DNA from: Bugulina stolonifera
Lineage: Eukaryota; Bryozoa; Gymnolaemata; Cheilostomatida; Bugulidae
Assembly (NCBI GenBank): GCA_935421135.1
Contig: OW285188.1
Location: 5,446,733 to 5,510,732 of the forward strand
Length of the DNA: 64,000 bases
Direction of reading: 5' to 3'
Shown here: one piece after another, positions 55,154 through 64,000 of the stretch
Layout: every line of letters starts with the position of its first letter
Position numbering within the stretch: position 1 is the first letter of the stretch
Made by a program: the position numbers and the translations under genes
Notes under the pieces: model-generated
The model's database searches: none
What the model saw: only the letters and a program-made list of their open reading frames with translations
Told to the model about the DNA's origin: nothing

Positions 55154-58100
55154 ATGTATCTCTCAACTCATCTTTTATGGCTGTTGCTACAATTTCTACA
55201 GCTCACAGTTCAGCATAAATCGGCAGAGTTTAATATCTTCAGAGGTTTAGAAATTCGACCAGATTCAAGATGGTCTCCATATTTCTATGGAAATGGTACG
55301 TTCTTCTGGCAATAGACGGGAATAGATCAAATTTGAGTCAGTATTGCTGAACCTAAACTGATTAAAAACTGTTTGCTTTAAAATATTCATATGTGGACTA
55401 AAATCTTTCTATGGTACAGGTTGTACCAGATCATCTCGTGTGATAAGTTTTATTAGAAGTGAACAGAACAATGCTTTTTGTATTTCTCAGTAAATCACTG
55501 CTTCAACATGGTGGCCAACCACAGGTCGTATTTCAAAGTGTAGGCGTAATTGGTGGATATAACATAATTTTCCCTAACTCCTTCCTCTGGTAATATGCAC
55601 TTTGATAGTTCTGTATTGTGGTGATCACAGCAGTTGCTGCTTCAAAATTTTGCTATTCTCAATTGCAAATAATTTGTGACTGATAATAAGGAAACTATTA
55701 CTATTCTACAATTTATGATGTATTTTTGGCAAAGAATTTATTTATTTATTTTTGAGCAGTCAGAGACTTGTTTCAAATTCATGAAAATATCAGTTCCTGA
55801 CTGGAGTTTGAACCCGGGACCTCTACGGCACCCAATCACATAGCACAATTATGAAACATCTTTCATCACTATTTATTTAGTTATTGCTATTAACAGTAAT
55901 ATGCATGTAAACTTTTATTTTCTGAATATTATATTTTACCTTTTACCGGTTTTTATCTTTACACACACTTTCTCTATTAGTTGTTTCCGCTATATTTAGA
56001 TATGACGGAAACAAATAAAACAGGCAACAAGTACTGTACAATATTTGTGTTAATTGTCTCTGCTACATTTAGGTGTGACACTCATATCAATATGTGGAAA
56101 TCTATGTCTATCAGACCTAAGATGTTCTGCCGCCATCTTTGATAAATCTCTGGAACAATGCCAACTTTCAACTACTTCTCTTGACCTCTATTTTATTAAT
56201 AGAGGAACTGAATTGGTCTACCTAAACATCGGAGATGTAGTAAGTATTTACATTACTACTAGCCATAGAGGCTACATTCATGTATCAGCTAATTCTGACT
56301 CTATGACATTACTGAAGAAAAGAAAATGTATAAAAATATATACCATTTATACATAATACAATGCACATTGTACAATGCACATGTGTGTAAGTGTATTAAA
56401 TTATTTTTGACATGCACATTGGTATTGTACCAGTCAGAACTTGTAACCGAATAATTGAGCTGCTGGCAAGGCTAGGGATATGACTCGTGTACCATGGATA
56501 TTCTATGAAAGTGTGACCAAGCACATGTACATACATATGGCTTCACACAGCTGATCATTGTAAAGGGCTGTGTATATCCTACCATGGTACAGAATTAATG
56601 CTTTTCACCTCATTACGACATTGAATGAAGTTGTGCCATAACATGTCATGTGTCTAAAAATAAATTTCATTATTTTATTAATCTCTTTCAGCACTCAAAT
56701 AGTAGTGTAGGTTCAAGAGAAGGAAATCATCCACTGTATCAGGGTAAGTATGTGTAGGTAAGTTAAGTAGAGGGTAAGTAAATGAAGGGTAAGTAAATGG
56801 AGGGTAAGTAAATGGAGGGTGAGGAAGCATAGGGTAGGTAAGTTGCTGTTAGGCGCAGTAGTGGAGAACTTTAGATAGCCTTAGCTCCTTGTTTGTGGTT
56901 GAGGAATGGGTAAAATATAGAGAAGACAACTTCTCTTGCTTCAGATTTGGCGAAGAACAAAAACTATCTAAGATTTCTCTATTTTTGTGCCTAGCTTATG
57001 TTACGCTGCGTTGCACTGTCATGCGTGTTATGCTATAACTGGCATTGTGTGATATGACATCATACCATGTAAAATGTAAAACAGCAGGATGGGATGCTAT
57101 ATAATACTATAATCTGATTATCTATCGGATTGCCAGGATGCCTTTGACTTTGGTGAACGGTCTTCTAGAACATTCACACTGAAAGATCCATCTACTTTTG
57201 ATGGTGAATTTGATGCTTTCTGTGAGTTTGATAATGAACATGGATGGACTGTGATACAGAGGAGGTTGGATGGTTCTGTTGACTTCTACAGAGGTTGGAA
57301 TGATTATCTTAATGGGTTTGGTGACGTCGCTGGAGAGTACTGGATAGGTATGTCTCACTATTATTAGGTTTTACATGGTGTATTGTACACTGTACTTCAG
57401 ATTCTGTTCGCAGATCTCTGTCCACAATGCCCCAATAACGCCCTATTTCCCATGATGCCATTCAATATAGCAGAGATCGATTTGTGTAGTACCAAGTATT
57501 GGAGTATGTAGATGTAAAGTGGCCAGACTATGAACTTCCAATTCTGTTTTATTAACTCCTCTTTCACTCTATTGTCGACTTGGTTGAGCAACCAAACAGA
57601 AATTTGCCAAATTATAATTAACGCCTCCAAGTCATTCAGCCTCTCTACTAAGTACCCTCCATGTCTGGTCTGTTCTCTTGTGGACTTGCGTGGTTTGTAC
57701 ATTTGTGCCCATACAACATAAAACCCAGAATACAGAGGAGGAAGAGTCAAACTCGGCTGACTAACCGAGAGGGGGCTATAGCTAGAGGGAGCAAGCAGGT
57801 TCTAACCGACACACTGTAAATACACTGTAAGATGATGGGGTGTAATAGAAAACCCCCGGAGGCCGAGGATACCGTCCTCGGAGTCAGTCTAAGACCCAGA
57901 GGTGTGGAAGTCGTTCCTATAGCAGGAGTGGGACCTACAGCTGTGAAGAGAGGCTGAACTGCTGGGTCCTAGTACTAGTCATGAGGCTGTACTTGATAAG
58001 GCCTAAAGATGAGTTTATGATACAATGTATCTTGCTGTTAGCAGTAAACAGTAAGAGACACTTTCCATTCTGTGAGAAAGTGTATTAAACAACATCCCAC

Positions 58101-60761
58101 ATACAACTGACATTACAATGAGAAATTGTGCTTTCTATTTACTAATATGGTTTCAGTCAAAGGTCAAAGGTTTGGCCAGCACATTAAGGTCGGTCTCAAA
58201 CCAAAAGAGTTCCGAGTTACAGCCGATACAAAAGGACTTGCATGTAGATCATAAGTATTATAAAAGGCCCAAAGAGTGCGCAAAGCACAATTACAGTGTC
58301 ATGTAGTTACAGAAAGAACTAACACCTTACATAGATGTGATTGCCAAGACATAAGGGAAGTAATTGGCACATGTATAGCAAAAAATATAGTAAAAAGCAT
58401 ACAAAACGTACCAGTACCAGTATATACAGTTTGCACTACAAGCATTCAAATAAAGACAAGTTATTGGTATGAATCAATGTTAAGAGTTACTCTCTCTTGG
58501 AAGGTAATGTCAAAAAAGACGCAACAATTTTAAGAATAACATGAAGTGTGTCTGGTACTAAGCGGCATCAACATCTTCATACTATCTTTTCTGTATAATA
58601 CAGGTTTAGAGAACATCCATTACCTGACTAAGACTAACAGAGAGCTGAGTATCTATCTGGAGGATCATGAAGGGGAGTCAAGGAAAGCCAATTATTCTAC
58701 TTTCTATCTTGAAGGCAGTTCTACCAACTATCGCATCACAGTAAGGGTTACTCATATCTAAATAGATATTTTACTACCTATCGTCAATGTTGCCAACTAT
58801 ATTTTAGGAAAAATCTGAGATTTTTAAACAGTGGTCTAGTGATGCGGGCTCAGCAGCGGAAGGGCTGTGGTGGGGGCAGAAAATGTCTCAATTATGTGTG
58901 CAAAAGCATTGTAGAGCATTTTAGACCTCTTGTAAACTGTTGCGTTGGTGAAAACAATATGCTCATAATTAATTAATTGATAGCACTTTAATTCTGGATT
59001 ACATTAATTGAATTAGCTGCATATGCAATGTAAACATGGCAAGGTGCAAGGTGCTCTCGCCTACATCACATTCCAAACATTATACAGTAGTTCTTTGGGG
59101 AGTAGCAAAATGTATGTTACATGATTGTATTATAATAACCTGATGTTAGTCGAAGACATAATATATGTATATTATTTAAAATCGCAATATTAAAGTTGTA
59201 ATTAGTCATTAGTGTGGTTATGACATGTGGTTTACGTCTGTATTCAATGCAGTCTATCTTACTTTAGGTCTGCTGTATTTCTGTTACTATAAGCAGAGCT
59301 GTGTCCCCAGTTTTAATATTATATGCAGGAAACTGGATTTAGTGGAAATGCTGGCAATTCTTTGAACAGCCATGGCATGTCATTTTCTACAAAAGATCGA
59401 GACAATGATGAGTCAGCTAGTAGCTGTGCACAGTATTACAAAGGTAGCAGATAGACACATCACAATTACAAACTTTGTTACTAATTGTTACTCCATAATG
59501 TTACATTGATTCCAATCCCAGCATGAGCTGAGAGCTTCCTGTGAATAACATGGCCCTCCACTTGTCAACCTGCTAGTAGGTATTCTAAAGACAGTAAGTA
59601 GTCAAATCAAACTAGTACAGTCTCAACCTACCGGGCTGCCTTGTACTGTACATAATCATAAGTAAAATGTATTAACAAAAACTATATTATATTATATATT
59701 ATGTTGATATGACTTTCTTGGTAGAAAAAGTGGCATTTTTAAAAGAATTCCAGAACTAAACTAGCTCATTTGACCCAATTTGAATGGTGGGGCTGGATTG
59801 GTGCATATTACTCCTACTGCATAACTAGATGATGAAGAAATATAACTTTTCAAAAATAGCAGCTCAAAATAGGAAGCATCAAAAATGTTGGTTTGGTAAA
59901 CATCAAGTTCAAAATTCTTAAACATGGAAGAACGCAACTCACATGTGATTTTATATTTTAATTGCATTTAGGTTTTGTATATTATTCAGAAAATTGACTA
60001 ATAAATCCTATTAAAAATTTTCGTTTGTTCTTAGCTGTTGAAGTGCACTACCAAGTCATATTTCATCGTATTCACTTATTTTTAAAATCTTTTTACTTGC
60101 ACAACTCTAAGTGCAACTATTTGCAATAGTACATGTAGGGGTCTCCTCAAAAGTGGGTTGATAGGGTAATTAGATAAGCTACTTCCAAATTTCGGACTCT
60201 GTTGTTTATAGGTCATGAACATTTGAATCTAATATAAAATGCAACTATTTTATAAGAATGGTGTTTATTCATTTTATTTGAATAATGCAGAATACAAGTT
60301 CCATACTCCATTGAACCTTATAGTATTAGCAATTACTAATTTTTATTTTCAATTTTATTTTAGGCTTTCACTAGCTTCTATAAAACAAAGAGAAATAATT
60401 ACATTAATTTTGCATCTGTGACTACTATCTTTCCACAGCTACATGTGCAATGTACATGTACATGTACAGCTCGGAAATGAATGTTTTCCAAACGAATGCT
60501 TTTAGATCCTTATATTTGGAGCTGACATGTTCGACACGTCTGTTTACCCTTTACCATGATTGTAACATGCTATCTCTATGTTATACTGCAGGAGCCTGGT
60601 GGTACAAAGGATGCTTATCTTCCAACTTGAATAGTGTTTGGCACAATGCCAGCAGTTCAGGTGGGGACAATATGGATTCTGCTGCCGGCATAATCTGGTC
60701 TACATGGAAAGGGTATCACTACTCTCTCAAAGCAGTTACTATGATGGTAACAAGGAGATAA
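55154..60761 (+). CDS. FReD-C: secreted PAN + fibrinogen-domain protein, one non-AG acceptor
   Basis: Exons 55154-55295, 56073-56239, 56692-56743, 57129-57347, 58604-58740, 59329-59443 and 60592-60761 give 333 aa in one frame. An upstream in-frame ATG (55100) exists; 55154 is chosen by alignment with FReD-A and FReD-B. Signal peptide (core LLWLLLQFLQL), PAN/apple-like domain (SICGNLCLSDLRC), linker and FReD (121-333) with [27 protein letters not shown] and WWYKGCLSSNLNS. The fourth exon is preceded by GG (57127-57128), where FReD-A and FReD-B have AG. The first FReD segment also has GERSS where the others have GERC, losing a cysteine. Skipping this 219-nt exon would keep frame but delete 73 residues. 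The gene may be degenerating or making a variant. Confidence 0.82.
55740..55860 (-). repeat. Possible tRNA-derived SINE remnant
   Basis: On the minus strand CCCGGGTTCAAACTCCAG resembles a polymerase III B box. No secure A box or tail was found. It lies in FReD-C intron 1. Confidence 0.25.
56744..56850 (+). repeat. Tandem array of donor-like GGGTAAGTA words
   Basis: Directly after the linker-exon donor (GGGTAAGTATG at 56742) come GGTAAGTTAAG and then about three 15-bp units of the form GGGTAAGTAAATGRA. The array repeats a consensus 5' splice site inside intron 3 of FReD-C. Confidence 0.75.
57760..58540 (-). repeat. Possible LTR relic in FReD-C intron 4
   Basis: The region contains GGTCAAAGG and CACATTAAGGTCGGTCTC, similar to 42330-42400, and a GAGGGGGCTATAGC stretch near 57770 like a polypurine tract. 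No termini or coding sequence could be defined. Confidence 0.3.
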
Positions 60762-61065
60762 GCTGCTAGTACACAAGACTATGTGTTCATACCATTATTT
60801 AGTACACTGTAATCTCTTCATTTTGATGGTAGTTTCTATATTAATTTTGTATTATTGATAGATTGTTGTGGCTCGCTCAGGCTCGGCGAGCCTGTAAGAA
60901 ATCATGCCTACGACCCAACTCACCACACCCACCTCCCATCCCATCTCAGAGCCTGTAAGAACTGCCATACACTGTGAGCACTGATTCCACTGCAATCAAG
61001 TGGTCCCATCGACCATGTATATTATAACTATAAGTTATCTCAGATTATATTGATCTACTGTGTAT

Positions 61066-61775
61066 TAGAGGTGGAACGAGACTCGAGATATCTCGAATCT
61101 CGTATCGACTTGTCCTGTCTCAAAAGTAGTCTCGAGATGGCAATTAGTATTCGAGACCGGAAAACAAATAGCAGCTAATAATTTTTATTTATAGTAAATT
61201 AATAATTATAATACAATTAATTGCTAATCAACAATAAATCTAACAAATATAAAATTATTACGCAAATTATTTAGTAATACTACCTACATGCACATTCCCA
61301 GCACTGATTTACTAGTAATAGCATTGCAGCTAACGCTGAGCTACTAGTCGATCGCTACAAGTCATACAGAATTACTAACGACTGTCAATCACCACTCCCA
61401 TCATGCAATGTTATTTCCTTACCAAAAGTTGTCTACTCGTGAGATTATTTCATTAAAGGAAACATAACTCCATACTAATTTGTCAAATTACAGTACATGT
61501 ACCCATGTACATGCAATGTAATGTCCATGAAATACATGTGCAATATATTTCACAGCCTCCTGTTCACCTTTTATTGAAGTGCATAATGATAAAATACAGA
61601 GTTTACAGAGTAGCAATTGAAACTATTGGAGTTCCAACATGCAGATATATAAAATTTGGCAAACTTTTTAGGGAAGTTCCATTGAATTCTAAAACCCAGT
61701 CTCGTCTCGAATTTTTTAGAAGTAGTGTCTCGAATCTCGTCTCGAATCTAAAAAGGCTGTCTCATTCCACCTCTA
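61066..61775. mobile_element. hAT-like MITE, 710 bp
   Basis: Inverted ends TAGAGGTGGAACGAGAC and GTCTCATTCCACCTCTA, with 8-bp flanks CTGTGTAT (61058-61065) and CTGGGTAT (61776-61783) differing at one base. Internal ends carry TCTCGAATCTCGT repeats. It has no transposase ORF. The 8-bp duplication and GAGGTGG terminus fit a non-autonomous hAT element. Confidence 0.75.
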
Positions 61776-61783
61776 CTGGGTAT

Positions 61784-62270
61784 CATAATATACTTATAAC
61801 TTAGCCTAACAAGGTAATCTATACTGTCCTTTCTACTACAGTATATTTTTGTATGAGTGCAATTAATTTGCTGTGTAATGTTGTATAATGTTCATAATCC
61901 AATTACCTGTACCATGTTACTGTAATAAAGATTTGCCTCTTGTACTAGAGAGAAAAACTATTATTATAATTTATTTCTGCTCTGTTAGAATTTCTACCAG
62001 AGTGGGAGGGGGCCCAAAACGCTTGAGACAAATAATCGCACAATGGATTCCATGTGTCATGAAGCTCAATTTTAAACTGAGAAACCAACAATATATTATA
62101 TGAGTTCTAACTTAAAACATGCATATTGGGGCTGGCTGGATGATCTAATGTAGTAATGTGGAAGTGCAACTGTAAACTAGTTTAATATAACTAGCATTAA
62201 GCCTACCTGTATCTGAAGTTATTCTGTCTCAAAAGTCACGACATTGTTTTAAGCTTTTATAATGTTGTTG
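61784..62270. other. AT-rich intergenic DNA
   Basis: No gene, RNA or element boundary recognised between the MITE and the LTR-like stretch. Confidence 0.4.
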
Positions 62271-62715
62271 CTGTATACTGGTACACTCTGTACGAACGTT
62301 GAAATTTCACTTCACTGCCCTGCACTGTTGCAAACTTGATTGCTTAGTCGTGCTACTCCATAATATATTATCTTTACTTGTACGATAGCCAATACACTTG
62401 CACTAGTGTATTGGCTATCGTGCTAGTTGTTTCTGGAACTACCTGTGATATTTTGTACATTGCATTTATGTTTTTCTTATGCTTGTGATCCGGGTCCTTT
62501 TGCACCAATTGTAACAAAGAACTACTTTTTGTCCGAGACTGACCTAATGTACTAGTCAACCTTTAGACTTGGAACCGCAACCAGATTACGTATACAGTGT
62601 ATAAAGAGCACAGTTCTGCATTGTAACTTCAGTTGTCTGTAGGATGTTGTTAAATAAAGTGATCTAACTGAAAGAAAGTTCACTCATTCAATCTCTTACT
62701 CTCTACTGCTAACAG
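62271..62715 (+). repeat. Possible LTR relic, plus orientation
   Basis: TGTATAAAGAG (about 62599) is followed about 55 bp later by TTAAATAAAG, a promoter/poly(A) spacing seen in LTRs. GTCCGAGACTGACCTAATGT matches the complement of the 42.35-kb block. Boundaries are unknown. Confidence 0.35.
62382..62421. repeat. Perfect 17-bp inverted repeat (hairpin)
   Basis: Arms ACGATAGCCAATACACT (62382-62398) and its exact complement (62405-62421) surround a 6-base loop. It could form a strong hairpin in RNA or cruciform DNA. Confidence 0.8.
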
Positions 62716-63800
62716 TAGGGTAGCAGGCTCTCTCCCTGGCCTTGGGTTCCCCCAGTTGTCATTGCCTGATGAGTAGCGTGAACCAGCAGTCCAACCCTCC
62801 CCACAGCTGTAGCTGTAGCAACTGGCCTAGCTATAGGAATGGTGCCCAAACCTCCTGGTCTTGCGGTGACTCTGAGAGTTTAACTCTGGCCCATATGTGG
62901 TATGGCTACACCTCAGACACCCAGGCGGACACAACAATTACATGGAAGTTCAGCAACAGCGTTCAAATCAAATAAGCATCAAACAACAAAAAAGATTAAG
63001 AAAACGCTGAAGTTGAAATTCGAAAATTTTTACAGAGTAATTATGATAGCCACAAATTAAGCTCAAAAGAGAAGACTATTAATTACTTATTAATATAACA
63101 ACGCAAGGCCAAGTTGTGTGCTGTTTTAAAACCATACTGCCAATTTAACATTATATGATGTTTTTTTTATTTGGTTTGAACAAACTTGTCATGGTTGAGC
63201 AAGGATTACAGGTGCTCCCACACTTCTGGGTATTTCACTAACTCTGAAGACTTCAATGGTTACCTTCAGGCCTCGGGCGTCCCTTGAGTCATCCCATTAT
63301 CTTGTCATGTGTTTACGGCATGTCGGTTGGACCTACTCCTTCTCTAGTCCCCAACCCTGGAAAGAAAGCCAGTTCTGGCTCACTCTCCTGTAAGCTGGTC
63401 TGGTTGTTCTATGACTTCCCCTCGGTTATTTGGCTGCACTCAACAATATATGGGTTCATCCACATAGAAAGTTTGTGTTTTTGTTCTTTTCTTAACTTGA
63501 GAAAGATGTCAAATTAGAAAGTTTTATACGTAGAAGTTTCACCCATCCATAGCAGGATCTTCTACGTACAGATTGAATTTGGTACACCCGACACTTTCGG
63601 TATTTTAGGTCCCTACACTACACTACACTTACACTACACTTCCGTCGCGATTACGCTATGATTGCACTACGGTTGCACTACGCTTACACTACGATTGCAC
63701 TACACCTACAATGTGTAAGGGCTACCTGGGCACTGTGCATCCTCATACCTAACCTACAGTGCATACCTAACTCCGTATTTTCAAAACTTTTATCCTCCAA
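62716..63800. other. Unassigned region with short open frames
   Basis: Open frames of up to 77 codons (62742-62975 and 63284-63517, plus) show no recognisable domain or splice context. A stretch of ACTACACTTACACTACAC-like words lies at about 63610-63710. Confidence 0.35.
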
Positions 63801-63804
63801 ATTG

Positions 63805-64000
63805 ACTTGGTAGACTCTAAGTCAAAGTCACATGTCATTCAAGTTTACAAGTCAAGTCATATTGATGTGGAACTCCAAGTCAAGTCAAGTCAGTAAGTTG
63901 GCAAGTAGAAGTCAACTTGTGACTTGACTTTGCAAGTAAAGTCAAACCTATGACTTGCACCCAGAGGTGGGACTAGATAGTTTTAAGAATAGAGAAATAA
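63805..64000. repeat. AAGTC array and hAT-like terminus, cut by the window edge
   Basis: Many AAGTC/GACTT words (63805-63955) are followed by CAGAGGTGGGACTAG (63962-63976), a hAT-like 5' terminus. The rest lies outside the window. Confidence 0.45.

Noticed and set aside
62742..63517. Small plus-strand genes near the right edge
   Set aside because: Frames of 77 codons without a recognisable domain or flanking splice signals are expected by chance here.

Overview
The window is animal (metazoan) nuclear DNA: AT-rich, with spliced genes using GT-AG introns and about two thirds of its length made of transposable elements. Many TACATGTA-type words, compact secreted PAN/fibrinogen-domain genes and Ty3/Gypsy elements primed by tRNA-Leu fit a marine invertebrate. 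My best guess is a demosponge, but that is inference. All calls come from reading the sequence; no search or alignment program was run.

Host layer. Three paralogous seven-exon genes encode secreted proteins with a signal peptide, a PAN/apple-like domain, a short variable linker and a C-terminal fibrinogen-related domain (FReD). FReD-A lies on the minus strand (12402 to 4692; its last exon falls beyond the left edge). It carries a 2-nt deletion and two LTR-element insertions, so it is a decaying copy. FReD-B (36090-43615, plus) looks intact, 331 aa. FReD-C (55154-60761, plus) is open for 333 codons but has GG instead of AG at the acceptor of its first FReD exon.

LTR elements. (1) 1-4626: a minus-strand Gypsy element in the last visible intron of FReD-A, with gag and pol in one frame separated by a TGA-CTA-G stop context. 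(2) 7548-11657: a non-autonomous LTR element in intron 2 of FReD-A, carrying its own ORF and no pol. (3) 13151-19559: a Gypsy element with related LTRs and the same tRNA-Leu primer site, with gag, protease, RT, RNase H and integrase in several frames. (4) 29440-31688: a truncated relative of (2) in the opposite orientation. (5) Two probable solo LTRs at 31713-32294 and 33556-34550. These LTR copies are flanked by 4-bp duplications, mostly ATAT.

Cargo elements. Two near-identical copies of a 9.2-9.6 kb element (19770-29415 and 45845-55036) have terminal inverted repeats of 1.1-1.3 kb that begin 5'-AG, and 6-bp target duplications (CATATG, TGTATA). Each carries two divergent spliced genes. One encodes a 334-aa IkB-like ankyrin protein with an N-terminal ESGYGS degron-like motif. 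The other encodes a 526-aa Ser/Thr-rich protein with an unusual Cys/His motif. A modular minisatellite lies in the shared promoter region. I see no transposase, integrase, polymerase or capsid gene. TIR length, terminus and TSD size resemble Polinton/Maverick elements, but an unknown or non-autonomous class is equally possible. The Cys/His motif also occurs in the ORF of LTR element (2), which links two unrelated element types. This pair of IkB-carrying elements is the most promising undescribed system here.

The rest is intergenic or intronic AT-rich DNA with small foldback elements, tandem repeats, a hAT-like MITE (61066-61775) and LTR relics.
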